Part shown: in pieces, positions 18,431 to 26,917 of the stretch
Layout of the letters: every line of letters begins with the position of its first letter
How positions within the stretch are numbered: position 1 is the first letter of the stretch
DNA from: Betaproteobacteria bacterium Ga0077540
Lineage (GTDB): Bacteria; Pseudomonadota; Gammaproteobacteria; Burkholderiales; Methylophilaceae
NCBI GenBank assembly: GCA_001464125.1
Contig: LNEP01000011.1
Coordinates: 1-64,000, forward strand
DNA length: 64,000 nucleotides
Direction: 5' to 3'
Notes under the pieces: model-generated
Seen by the model: the letters and a program-made list of their open reading frames with translations, nothing else
The model's database searches: none
Told to the model about the DNA's origin: nothing
Made by a program: the position numbers and the translations under genes

Positions 18431-20193
18431 GCTAGAGACCCCAAAGCCTGTTGCTGGGTTTGGGTGTTTGTTGGTGAGACATTGAAAATATCAATATCGA
18501 GTGCAAAACCGGCTTCACGCAATGTTTGATAAAAATGTGGGGTGGTATTACACCCAGTGAAATGACCCACAATGCGGCCTTGCGCGTTGCGTTGTGTCTG
18601 CTCAAATTTGAACAGTTCTTGTAATTGAATTTTTCCGGACTCAATTCCAGTAATTTCTGAAATACTAGTGACGACACGTTGTCCGTCTGTTAAGCGCCCC
18701 TGCTGAATGATGATATCGACAGCGGAAGCAATTTGCTCCCGAATGGCGGTGATGGGTAAATCCATCCCAGCCATTAAAATCAGCGTCTCCAATCTGGCCA
18801 GCGCATCACGTGGACTGTTGGCATGAAGCGTGGTCAATGAGCCTTCATGCCCGGTGTTCATGGCCTGTAACATGTCTAGCGCCTCACCGCCACGACATTC
18901 ACCGACCACAATACGGTCCGGCCGCATACGCAAAGCATTTTTGACTAAATCGCGTATGCTTATTTGCCCACGACCCTCGGCATTTTGCGGACGTGCCTCT
19001 AGGCTCACCAAATTTGGATGTTCGAGTTTTAGCTCAGCTGCATCTTCAATGGTAATCACGCGCTCATGACTGGGGATAAAATTTGAAAGCACATTGAGCA
19101 AAGTCGTTTTACCTGAGCCAGTACCACCGGAAATAATCATGTTTTTACGATGCAACACACACACACTTAAAAACATGGCCATCGCATCGGAGATAGAGCC
19201 AAATGACACCAAATCATTAGCGTTCAGCGCCTTTTGTGAGAATTTTCGAATGGTGACGGACGGACCTTTTATCGCAAGCGGAGGGATAATGGCATTGACC
19301 CGCGAGCCGTCCTTCAAACGCGCATCCACCATTGGAGAGGCTTCATCAATGCGGCGTCCCAACGGTGCAACAATACGCTCAATCACGCCCAATACCGCAC
19401 GGTTACTGGTGAAGGTGGTATGGTGCCGCTCAAGTCGACCTCGACGTTCTAGGTAAATTTCATCAAATCGATTCACCATAATTTCGGTGATGGTTTCATC
19501 TTGTAAAAGCGCCTCTAGCGGCCCAAGACCAACAGCTTCACTGAGTACGTCATGTACCAGCTTTTCATAATCATGGGCTTGAATTCGCCTTGCAAGTTGA
19601 CGTCTATCCTGCGCTTTACCTAATAAATAGGGGTTATCTGGGGATGATTTGGTTTTCTCACGTTCAATAATTTCACGTATCAGCTGCTCGGTTTCTTTGC
19701 GTAGTGCAGCGTCTTCCATATGCAAGATATCTCGACGGCGCAAATCAATCGTTTCCAACAGTTGCTCATGAATGCGTGTACGCCAACCATGAAAGGTGGT
19801 CGGCGTTTTGGTATGTTGCTGGGTCGCTTCAGCATCAGCATTTGCAATCGACTTTGGAATTTGAGATTGATTAGAGATCTCATTGGTGGGTCGAGATTGT
19901 TCAACTACATGCTCAATGTTCAGTTGATAACCGCCAATACTGATGTTATCGGTCGCTGATATCGGCCCATATTGCTGAATTCTTACTTGATTGACTAGTG
20001 TGCCATGAAAGTTGCCAAAGTCCTGTATATAAACGCCGGCTTCTGTGATGTAAACACGCGCATGGCTTTTGCTGACACGCCAACCGTCCAGCCTGATTTC
20101 GCATTCTCTAGTTTTACCGATGGTAAAACTTTTGTCATGCACCTTTAGGTGTTGCTGCACTTGCTCAGGGTGTGAGATGGAGACTTTAAACAT
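18427..20193 (-). CDS. cpaF: Tad pilus assembly ATPase CpaF/TadA with an N-terminal FHA domain
   Basis: Residues about 1-95 form a forkhead-associated domain (FTIGKTRECEIRLDGWRVSK, SHARVYI, QDFGNFHGTLVNQVRI). A linker of about 40 residues is followed by a type II/IV secretion ATPase: Walker A ISGGTGSGKTTLLN near residue 358, Asp box TIEDAAELKLEHPN, Walker B DRIVVGECRGGEALD near 429 and the His box TGHEGSLTTLHANSP. It powers Flp pilus assembly from the cytoplasm. FHA domains bind phosphothreonine, so the pilus motor may be controlled by phosphorylation; most CpaF proteins lack this domain. Confidence 0.9.
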   Translation of the reverse strand: MFKVSISHPEQVQQHLKVHDKSFTIGKTRECEIRLDGWRVSKSHARVYITEAGVYIQDFGNFHGTLVNQVRIQQYGPISATDNISIGGYQLNIEHVVEQSRPTNEISNQSQIPKSIANADAEATQQHTKTPTTFHGWRTRIHEQLLETIDLRRRDILHMEDAALRKETEQLIREIIEREKTKSSPDNPYLLGKAQDRRQLARRIQAHDYEKLVHDVLSEAVGLGPLEALLQDETITEIMVNRFDEIYLERRGRLERHHTTFTSNRAVLGVIERIVAPLGRRIDEASPMVDARLKDGSRVNAIIPPLAIKGPSVTIRKFSQKALNANDLVSFGSISDAMAMFLSVCVLHRKNMIISGGTGSGKTTLLNVLSNFIPSHERVITIEDAAELKLEHPNLVSLEARPQNAEGRGQISIRDLVKNALRMRPDRIVVGECRGGEALDMLQAMNTGHEGSLTTLHANSPRDALARLETLILMAGMDLPITAIREQIASAVDIIIQQGRLTDGQRVVTSISEITGIESGKIQLQELFKFEQTQRNAQGRIVGHFTGCNTTPHFYQTLREAGFALDIDIFNVSPTNTQTQQQALGSLA

Positions 20194-20202
20194 AACGCTG
20201 GG

Positions 20203-21708
20203 TTACTCTTTTTTTGTGTTAGGGAGCAAACCATTGTGAGTTTGCGCGGGCGCTGTGGTCGTTGTTGGTGGGGTGTTGCTAGTGGTAGCATCTCGCGCGA
20301 TGCGTGCGTTTGCGTTTTCCATATCCAGTTGTTGTTGCGCGGTATGCTTTTGGGTAGAAGTCGGCGTCACAAACACAACCAATTCAGTTTCATTATTTTG
20401 AAAACGCTTGGAGCGAAACAAGGCGCCTAAAATGGGGATGTCACCCAGAAATGGCAACTTGTCGATGGTGGTATTTTTATCGCGGGTAAGCAGCCCACTC
20501 AACACAATGGTTTCACCATCTTGCACATTAAATTCAGATTCGGTTTTACGTGTGCGCAGTGCCGGACCGGAAATGGTGCTCACAGAGGGGTCAATATCGC
20601 TCACTTCGCTGATGATTTTTGCGCGGATGACGCCATTAGGGTCAATTTTTGGCTCAATGTCTAACTTAATACCGTAAGGCTTAAACACAATCGTTGTGCC
20701 ATTGATATTACTCACAGAGTATGGAATTTCACCACCAGCCAAAAAGTTGGCTTTAGTGCCACTGCGTGTGGATAGGGTTGGCCTTGCCAGCACCACAGCT
20801 GAGCCAGTTTGCTCTAGCATATTGAGTTGCGCATTAAAGCCCACATTGAGTACAGACAAGATGTTCAAGCCACTAGGGATTGGTAACACTCCCCCACCTG
20901 CACCTGTGATAGGGGCAGCGTTGGTTGTACCGCTAATTTGATTGATTTGAAATGGGCCATCATTGTTATAACGTACAGGACCCCAAACTGCACCCACTGC
21001 GCCCCCCCCTGTTGCGCCCCATTTAACGCCAACCTCACGCAAAAACTTGGTAGGAAACTCCACCACTTTCACATCCATGGCAATCATCTTTTCCCAACCA
21101 GCACGGTTGGTAAAGTTGATAATTTGTGGGTAGCGTTTGCCCAGTTCTTCAATTTTGGCAAGATCAGCATCGCTCATGCTTTCGCCCTCAATAATCACCT
21201 TATCGCCAATCAATGAAGTTTTAGCGTTTGGGATGGTCTTGATAAATGCAGCCACTTCTCTCGAGACTCGTGAGGTTTCTCCTGGCATGACCGTGACTTT
21301 GACACGACGATTGCGTCCATCCTTGGTCCAGATATGCAAAGAAGAAACACCGACATCATTGGCAATGAGTAATATTTCCTTGTCATCGAGTACTGCTGCT
21401 GATAACGCCGTGCCGTTTCCCACAGCCAAACGGCCAGCATTGGGTTCTTGAATCACGCGCGTTTCACCAGCAAACATTTCAATTTCTGCAGAAAAGTGTT
21501 GAATATAGGGCAGCGTGTTGGCAGTTGGTTTTTTGGAGAGCGGTTTTCTCGCTTTTACTGTTGGTGGTGTATTAGCGCTAGATTTGCTATGTGCGTCTTC
21601 AAAATCAGGAAGAGGTATGTACTGCGTTTCTGCATAGCTACAAAGCGGTTTGATGCATAGCAGGAGCGCAATAAAGGCAAGGCGTTTGATGTAAAGCAGG
21701 TTATACAA
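20203..21708 (-). CDS. cpaC: Tad pilus outer-membrane secretin CpaC/RcpA
   Basis: A 501-residue protein with a signal peptide (AFIALLLCIKPLCSYAE), an N-terminal pilus-secretin N0-type domain (AEIEMFAGETRVIQEPNAGR) and BON-like region, and a C-terminal secretin domain (VVLARPTLSTRSGTKANFLA, GEIPYSV, GETIVLSGLLTRD, PFLGDIPILGALFRSK). It makes the channel through which the pilus exits. The Thr/Pro/Gln-rich tail is extra and probably disordered. It lies 9 bases upstream of cpaF. Confidence 0.9.
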   Translation of the reverse strand: MYNLLYIKRLAFIALLLCIKPLCSYAETQYIPLPDFEDAHSKSSANTPPTVKARKPLSKKPTANTLPYIQHFSAEIEMFAGETRVIQEPNAGRLAVGNGTALSAAVLDDKEILLIANDVGVSSLHIWTKDGRNRRVKVTVMPGETSRVSREVAAFIKTIPNAKTSLIGDKVIIEGESMSDADLAKIEELGKRYPQIINFTNRAGWEKMIAMDVKVVEFPTKFLREVGVKWGATGGGAVGAVWGPVRYNNDGPFQINQISGTTNAAPITGAGGGVLPIPSGLNILSVLNVGFNAQLNMLEQTGSAVVLARPTLSTRSGTKANFLAGGEIPYSVSNINGTTIVFKPYGIKLDIEPKIDPNGVIRAKIISEVSDIDPSVSTISGPALRTRKTESEFNVQDGETIVLSGLLTRDKNTTIDKLPFLGDIPILGALFRSKRFQNNETELVVFVTPTSTQKHTAQQQLDMENANARIARDATTSNTPPTTTTAPAQTHNGLLPNTKKE

Positions 21709-21764
21709 GGCGATATCCTAATAATGATGTTGATGAGTAATGTCTAGGATGCATTTCTGACTTT

Positions 21765-22643
21765 TCACTGATTTTCCGCGACAGGTTTGTCAGCTGCGTT
21801 TTGGTTGAGTACGCTGAGCGCATCTTGTGATTGGGCCGGATTAAGCGATAAACCAATCTTGATGGGTCCACCGCCATAAATTACAGGCACTGAGCTCAGT
21901 CCATCTCCATTGCCCAAACCTAGCAAATCGTTAGCCTCAGCACGTGATAAGGAGACGCTCGCAGCATCGCTAGGGGACCGTAATAAGGCAGTGATGCGAC
22001 CGACTTCACGTGCCGCAATCAGTTTTTTGGCATCTTCTGGGCTGGTATCTAAAGTGACGGTAGTGAATGTAGATGGCTTACCCTCTTCATCCGTATTTGT
22101 TTGTGAAACTTTTGTGCCGGTGGCTAGCACGCGCATACTTTGCAATAAGGTAAAGGTATAGCTGCGCGAATCTTTTTGCACCGACACAATAATGTCGATT
22201 AAGTCGTCAGGTGCTAACATGCCAGAAATGGAGCTAATTTCGTCCACTGGCAGCGTAACTGCACGTCGTCCCATCTCAAGTTTGGTGGAAAAGCTTCCGA
22301 CTTTTTCGTTTTCCACCTGCGCCCACAACACGGGTTCTCCGGCATTGGCTGGCAAAGCTAGCCGCGCACCATCCGCTCGATTAAATTGGTCCGGTGTAAT
22401 CGCATCGGAATGTACCCATTCTTTTGGGATATCGCGGGTGGCCATATTTTCTCCAGAAAGCACACTGCCTTTATCCAAATCCTGCTTGGCCACCACCACT
22501 TTGACTATGGCTTTATCTTTATCTTTGGCCTCAATACTTTCAATTTTTTGCGCAATATAGTTCTTGGTCGAGATGGCTGCTAAGCCACCCACGCCCAAGG
22601 CTGCTAGCAAGATGAACCAGTTTTTGTTTGTTGATGTTGCCAT
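21765..22643 (-). CDS. cpaB: Flp pilus assembly protein CpaB/RcpC
   Basis: A 292-residue protein with an N-terminal membrane anchor (WFILLAALGVGGLAAISTKN), a SAF domain (KVVVAKQDLDKGSVLSGENM) and the RcpC/CpaB core (GRRAVTLPVDEISSISGMLA, DDLIDIIVSVQ). It binds peptidoglycan or the secretin in the periplasm and modifies pilus assembly. The ribosome site AGGAAA lies upstream of the ATG. A 56-base gap separates it from cpaC. Confidence 0.88.
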   Translation of the reverse strand: MATSTNKNWFILLAALGVGGLAAISTKNYIAQKIESIEAKDKDKAIVKVVVAKQDLDKGSVLSGENMATRDIPKEWVHSDAITPDQFNRADGARLALPANAGEPVLWAQVENEKVGSFSTKLEMGRRAVTLPVDEISSISGMLAPDDLIDIIVSVQKDSRSYTFTLLQSMRVLATGTKVSQTNTDEEGKPSTFTTVTLDTSPEDAKKLIAAREVGRITALLRSPSDAASVSLSRAEANDLLGLGNGDGLSSVPVIYGGGPIKIGLSLNPAQSQDALSVLNQNAADKPVAENQ

Positions 22644-22676
22644 GTCGAGTTGTGTTTCCTAAAGTGTCATCACGGA

Positions 22677-22856
22677 TTAAATTGGTAATGAGATAAAACT
22701 GCTAAATTTGTCAAAGCCAGTCCGTACGCTTTCTAAAAAGAAATGGATAACGGTCGGGTGTTCGCCATAACTCAATCCTAGCAACATGAGTAAAATCAAG
22801 CTCACGACCAAGTATTCAGTGCTGGATTGTCCTAATTGATAGCCGTGGTATTTCAT
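22677..22856 (-). CDS. 59-residue pilin-like protein in the Tad operon
   Basis: The gene is short and easily missed: translation gives MKYHGYQLG, then QSSTEYLVVSLILLMLLG and a 30-residue C-terminal part. The class IV prepilin pattern is clear: a short leader ending in Gly, mature residues Q-S-S-T-E-Y with Glu at +5 and Tyr at +6 (the Flp Glu-Tyr hallmark), then a hydrophobic helix. The start overlaps the upstream stop as ATGA (translational coupling) and cpaB follows in 33 bases. It is probably a minor pilin or pseudopilin, cleaved by the same peptidase as Flp. Confidence 0.75.
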   Translation of the reverse strand: MKYHGYQLGQSSTEYLVVSLILLMLLGLSYGEHPTVIHFFLESVRTGFDKFSSFISLPI

Positions 22857-23530
22857 TCTTGGCTTTGCTCCATGGTTAGTACCACATTGCTGCCTTGCTC
22901 CAAAGGCATCACCACCAGCCTTGCCTCACGTTTGTTTCCTGCAAACATATGCATGTTGCGATTTGCTCCGTATGCGTTTGTCGGGGGTTGAAGTAGATAT
23001 CCGCGTTGCTTTAGCACATCCACCAAGTAGCTGATGTTGGTTTCGGTTGAGTGTTGGTTTTGATATACCAACTGTCTGGCTGTTTTGCCTTGGTCAAACG
23101 ATTCCATATCCGACAGCACTTTGCTCTGCGCTGGGAGGTTAATGCCTAGTGGTCTACCGTGGTTCGCTTTGGCTGCAGCAACATCACTCACTGTCGTGAG
23201 CGTTTCAGAAATACCATTGCCAAGTGGCGTGATACGAATGGTGATGAAATGTTGGCCTCTGCCTTGAGCTAGCAGAACACCATTATCCAGCTCGGTCATC
23301 GTATGATTAGACCCTAAGTAGCGTTGATAAAAGTGTTGTAAATGCTTGGGATTTTGTTGGCTGATGATACGGTGCATCCGCATAGGTACCCCATTCAGTA
23401 CTACACGCTCGCCAATCGATTCAACTTGAGCATGTTGTGGCAGAGGTAACTCTGGCCAGTCAGCAAATGCCAATAATGGCCATAGACTGGACAATATCAG
23501 TAACATGGAATTGCTAAGAAGCCGCATCAT
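22853..23530 (-). CDS. Unrecognised secreted protein of the Tad operon
   Basis: A 225-residue protein with a signal peptide (about residues 1-23, ending LLAFAD). The mature part has no motif I recognise; it contains short stretches of alternating polar/hydrophobic residues (HFITIRITPLG, VVMPLEQGSNVVLTMEQ) suggesting a small beta-rich periplasmic fold. It overlaps the small pilin-like gene by four bases and follows the TadE-like gene by two, so it is made with the pilus machinery. Role unknown. Confidence 0.65.
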   Translation of the reverse strand: MMRLLSNSMLLILSSLWPLLAFADWPELPLPQHAQVESIGERVVLNGVPMRMHRIISQQNPKHLQHFYQRYLGSNHTMTELDNGVLLAQGRGQHFITIRITPLGNGISETLTTVSDVAAAKANHGRPLGINLPAQSKVLSDMESFDQGKTARQLVYQNQHSTETNISYLVDVLKQRGYLLQPPTNAYGANRNMHMFAGNKREARLVVMPLEQGSNVVLTMEQSQE

Positions 23531-23532
23531 GA

Positions 23533-24276
23533 TTATTTCAACCTATCATTAGGTACATAATCAGGTTCTACCTTGCCAATCTCGGGAGCTGACGCATTAA
23601 ATTCAAACAGGCTGATGGCAGGCTTTAATAACGATGCAGGCACATTGAGCACTTGATGCGGAAATATTAAACCGGCATCTTTCACTTTATTTTCTACCTC
23701 AGATGCATGCTTGGAAGCCCATGGATCCACTAGCACCACGGTATGTCTGCGAATATTCAAATTAAGGGCATTAAATGGCGTGAGTCCTTCAATGTTGGCG
23801 AGTTGAACATTGACCTCGCCACGGTACAGATTGTCGTTATCCAATTCAAAATCATCGCTAAAATCAAATAAAGAGGTTAAGCCGTTGAAAATGCTGGAAA
23901 TACTTTGCTTCTTGGTATTGACACTTACTTGATTAAAATCCGCCAAAAGCGCGTCACCACGATGATCCACCCATAATCCGTTTCTATCTTCATCAATCTC
24001 ACTCACCACATCATTGGTCTTAATTGACAAAGAATGCTGGCTGTAAAATCTTCTGCGTACTTCTTTTGCAAGTTCGGTATCCGATTTCCATCCACTCAAA
24101 CTTGCATTGTGGTGTGTGGTCCCTTCAAATGCGACATATCGGCTGGCAATGCTGGTGGTTTGGGCCATGTCCATGTACTTACCCAAGATAGGTACTATCA
24201 AAAATAGGGGTACCAATACCAAGGACAAGATGATCATCTCGATAGTTGATTGACCAGTTTGGTATTTATTCGACAT
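23533..24276 (-). CDS. TadE-like pseudopilin
   Basis: Starting at the ATG at 24276 (ribosome site AGAGG), the first residues are MSNKYQTGQSTIEMIILSLV: a class IV leader ending in Gly, mature Q-S-T-I-E with Glu at +5, then a hydrophobic helix of about 25 residues. The remaining 215 residues are periplasmic, without motifs I recognise. The frame upstream to 24396 lies inside the preceding gene and is not used. It overlaps that gene by 11 bases. TadE/TadF pseudopilins are needed for Flp pilus production. Confidence 0.75.
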   Translation of the reverse strand: MSNKYQTGQSTIEMIILSLVLVPLFLIVPILGKYMDMAQTTSIASRYVAFEGTTHHNASLSGWKSDTELAKEVRRRFYSQHSLSIKTNDVVSEIDEDRNGLWVDHRGDALLADFNQVSVNTKKQSISSIFNGLTSLFDFSDDFELDNDNLYRGEVNVQLANIEGLTPFNALNLNIRRHTVVLVDPWASKHASEVENKVKDAGLIFPHQVLNVPASLLKPAISLFEFNASAPEIGKVEPDYVPNDRLK

Positions 24277-25033
24277 CCCAAGCCTCTTCGTCATCTTCCC
24301 CAACTTGGTCATCTTCACATGGATTGACACCGGTTTTCTTGGTCTCGGCTTTACACCATGCATTGGTCGGATTGTTTTTTTCATTGGTCGGATCAAATAC
24401 CGGACGTTTCATCACCTCCGCGGGTGGTGAAAATTTCCGCTCGTCAATCGCAGTATCAAACTGAACGGATTGTACAATTTCTTCTGAAAAGTCACCTTTG
24501 GGCAAATCCCATCTGGAAGAAAGCGTGATGCTGACTGGCATTCGTTTGTCTCGCTTGAGATTTTCGCGTTGCCAAGTGCACCAACTGAAGCCACCTGTGA
24601 ATGTGTATTTTTTGCAGATTAATCCTGCAACTCTGCTTTCGCCTACATAGGTGGAGTTTCCACGGCTTTGTTGCACTTTTCGGTCAAACATCGTGAGGGC
24701 TTGTATCCCTGAGTCGATACCGGGTGTTTCTAACTTTAGCCAGCCATTGCCATCCGTGGCATCGTAAATGTACTGCACACCGCTATGCTTGGTGAGGTGG
24801 TTAATTTCAATTTTTTGACCGCCGTTGGTGTAGCGGGCAATACGGGTACCATCGTTCGAGATAAATGTCTGGTGGGTCTCGACTACGGTTTTCCCCAAGA
24901 TGCGTGTGGTGGATTTTGAATTTATGAGTGTACCGGCACGTTGGTACGCAAGCGCAACGTTAGTGGTTTGATAGCATACAACCACAGTACATAACCCAAC
25001 GACTAAATGCTTAAATATGCTTGCACAACCCAT
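24266..25033 (-). CDS. Unrecognised exported protein of the Tad operon
   Basis: A 255-residue protein with a hydrophobic N-terminal segment (residues 7-28) that is probably a signal peptide. The mature part is rich in beta-like stretches (TRIARYTNGGQKIEINHLTK), has four cysteines and a strongly acidic tail (EDDQVGEDDEEAWDVE). No family is recognised. The start overlaps the tadG-like stop as TAATG and the end overlaps the TadE-like gene, so it is an integral part of the operon. Confidence 0.65.
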   Translation of the reverse strand: MGCASIFKHLVVGLCTVVVCYQTTNVALAYQRAGTLINSKSTTRILGKTVVETHQTFISNDGTRIARYTNGGQKIEINHLTKHSGVQYIYDATDGNGWLKLETPGIDSGIQALTMFDRKVQQSRGNSTYVGESRVAGLICKKYTFTGGFSWCTWQRENLKRDKRMPVSITLSSRWDLPKGDFSEEIVQSVQFDTAIDERKFSPPAEVMKRPVFDPTNEKNNPTNAWCKAETKKTGVNPCEDDQVGEDDEEAWDVE

Positions 25034-26367
25034 TAATTGAACCCTTGTAACAATAATGCTTTAACACGATCAGAGGCCTGAGTAGGCGCTAGACGTGCTT
25101 GCCAGTAGGGGTTAAATAAGCTCCCCAATTCAGTTTTGCTCTGCGCAGTTGCATTTTTTGTGGGCCGTTCAAAATAAACCTCAACTCTGGCAATGGCTGC
25201 ACTCTCATTAGACTGGTGCTCGCCCTCGTAAAGGGCAAGCGAGCCTGATGGTTTGACTATGCTATTGCCGCCAGAATAGCGTTGATCTGCCTTGGACTTA
25301 GTAACGCGAATGGTCAGTTGGGTTTTGGGGTCACTACTGTTCAGAGCGCTCTCTGACAGCTCGTAAAACTCAGGGATAGCACCCATGCCAACACTATTCG
25401 GAGCAAAACCTTTGGCCCGACCAGCGCCTGAATCAGCCGTGGCACTTGCTCTGCGGTTATCTCGTCTGGAACGCGCGTAGCTTACCCCGCTATCTCCCAA
25501 ACCATCCTTAGAAAAGGCGGTGCCATAGCCCAGTGGTGATTCGCGGTGACGACAACTGAATCGTCGAATGCGATACGTATGTAGGGATAAGGTGTCCATG
25601 GATTTCCAGCCATCGACCAGATTGATGAGTTCCGTGCTGCCTCTCTTTTTAAGCCCAATTCCTACCGGACATCCAAAAATGCCAAACTCCCAATTCCTGC
25701 GTTTAAAAAAATCGTCGACCTTGCGTTCGTTTTCAACCACTTGACCCATACGCTTGCGTTGGTCTCGGCTGGCATAGCGACTGGTAAATGTTGCAAAGTC
25801 GTCAGCAAGTGGGATTAAGTCAACATGGATGTTAGGGTCATTTTCATGTGCCACAGCATCCATCAATGCCTTTCTATTCGCCAATGCAATGCTATTAGCG
25901 GGACCGTGCACGGCCAATTGTGAAGCTTTAATGGCCTGAATCGCACTGTCATGGGTCACCACTGCCGCAGCGAGTGGGGTGAGCATGATGTCCATGGTTT
26001 GCTTGATTTTCTCTAGAGCGTTTGCAATTGCAGGACCCCAAACAGGGATAAGATAGGCGTACTTACTGAGGTTACCGGATGCGGTGCCAGCATATTTTGC
26101 CCAAGAGGCCAGCCCAACCGCTTGACCAATGGCAATTTCATTGGCAATCATGGCGCGGTTGCTATACGCGTCAAAGTTCAACATGCGAGCTTCATACACG
26201 CCGGCACTATATGCCACAGCGTCAGCAGTGTTGGTGAGACTCATCTTTTCTTGCACTAACTGTCCGGTATTAAACATATAAAACGCCACCCCAGCCACTG
26301 TTGAAAGCAGCACAAGACCAAGCGGTAAGGCTTGACCTTGTTGTCGGAATAAGCGTTGGGTGAGCAT
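25033..26367 (-). CDS. TadG-like pilus-assembly protein
   Basis: A 444-residue protein. The N-terminus (QQGQALPLGLVLLSTVAGVA) has a TadE/G-type hydrophobic segment behind Gly, but without the usual Glu at +5, so it may stay uncleaved. The next block (TNTADAVAYSAGVYEARMLN, then FDAYSNRAMIANEIAIGQAV) is the conserved part of Flp TadG-like proteins. The rest is periplasmic. No ribosome site is seen before the ATG; the run of Ts from the preceding hairpin occupies this position, so translation may be inefficient. Confidence 0.8.
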   Translation of the reverse strand: MLTQRLFRQQGQALPLGLVLLSTVAGVAFYMFNTGQLVQEKMSLTNTADAVAYSAGVYEARMLNFDAYSNRAMIANEIAIGQAVGLASWAKYAGTASGNLSKYAYLIPVWGPAIANALEKIKQTMDIMLTPLAAAVVTHDSAIQAIKASQLAVHGPANSIALANRKALMDAVAHENDPNIHVDLIPLADDFATFTSRYASRDQRKRMGQVVENERKVDDFFKRRNWEFGIFGCPVGIGLKKRGSTELINLVDGWKSMDTLSLHTYRIRRFSCRHRESPLGYGTAFSKDGLGDSGVSYARSRRDNRRASATADSGAGRAKGFAPNSVGMGAIPEFYELSESALNSSDPKTQLTIRVTKSKADQRYSGGNSIVKPSGSLALYEGEHQSNESAAIARVEVYFERPTKNATAQSKTELGSLFNPYWQARLAPTQASDRVKALLLQGFN

Positions 26368-26370
26368 GAT

Positions 26371-26403
26371 AAAAAAGACGTCGCATGCCTGCGCATGCGA
26401 CGT
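26371..26403 (-). terminator. Terminator/attenuator directly after flp
   Basis: On the minus strand ACGTCGCATGC and GCATGCGACGT form a perfect 11-bp stem around GCAG, followed by C and six Ts. It sits 19 bases after the flp stop codon and only four bases before the tadG-like start. This would end most flp transcripts and let a fraction continue into the assembly genes. Confidence 0.8.
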
Positions 26404-26421
26404 ACTTAGATAGCCGAGCGA

Positions 26422-26718
26422 TTACTGGTCTATGTTACCGGTGTAGCTATCTAACGTTCTTCTCTCGCTAGCTCTCTGAGCACCAGTGTTTGCAGCAGCT
26501 TGCGCAGCATCTTTCGCCGCAGTGCCATCGTTACCAGCAACTTCGTTGGCGATGGCTGCAGTTTGATTGCGCACAGTTTGACCGAAGTATTGGTAAGTGG
26601 CAATGGCGGCAATGGCAATGAGTGCAACAATAACAATGTACTCGGTCATGCCCTGACCACGTTGTGTGACTAATTTCTTCAAAGTTTTCCCCTCAAGCGG
26701 ATGGTTAATGCTGTTCAT
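26422..26718 (-). CDS. flp: Flp-type major pilin
   Basis: A 98-codon frame with a positively charged leader, then QGMTEYIVIVALIAIAAIA. Cleavage after Arg-Gly places Glu at +5 and Tyr at +6, as in Flp pilins. The mature chain of about 77 residues is longer than typical Flp because of an Ala-rich C-terminal extension. The ATG at 26718 has no ribosome site; a TTG at 26682 has a perfect one (GAGGGG, 6-base spacer) and would give the leader MKKLVTQRG, so it may be the true start. It is the first gene of the 10-kb Tad operon. Confidence 0.88.
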   Translation of the reverse strand: MNSINHPLEGKTLKKLVTQRGQGMTEYIVIVALIAIAAIATYQYFGQTVRNQTAAIANEVAGNDGTAAKDAAQAAANTGAQRASERRTLDSYTGNIDQ

Positions 26719-26855
26719 ATCAAAAAAACTGCAAATTATTGTATTTATCCAAGCACATAGATGCTGGCTTGCAGTTATCTGCTGTAAAATAAGACGTTGT
26801 GGTTTAGGTCTAAAAGTTTTTTCCTGACCAGCTTAATCACGTATTTTTTATACAG

Positions 26856-26892
26856 ATGTATACATTATACACATTTTGTATACATGTGTATA
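26856..26892. promoter_or_regulatory. Palindromic operator between flp and the TetR gene
   Basis: Two TGTATACA palindromes (26857-26864, the first extended to ATGTATACAT at 26856-26865; and 26877-26884) are centred 20 bases apart, about two helix turns. A nested perfect 9-bp inverted repeat, TATACACAT/ATGTGTATA, spans 26866-26892. The block lies 26 bases before the regulator start at 26918, a position typical for autoregulated TetR proteins. Confidence 0.6.
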
Positions 26893-26917
26893 TTTTTTGA
26901 ATCATCAGGTTTGGTGC

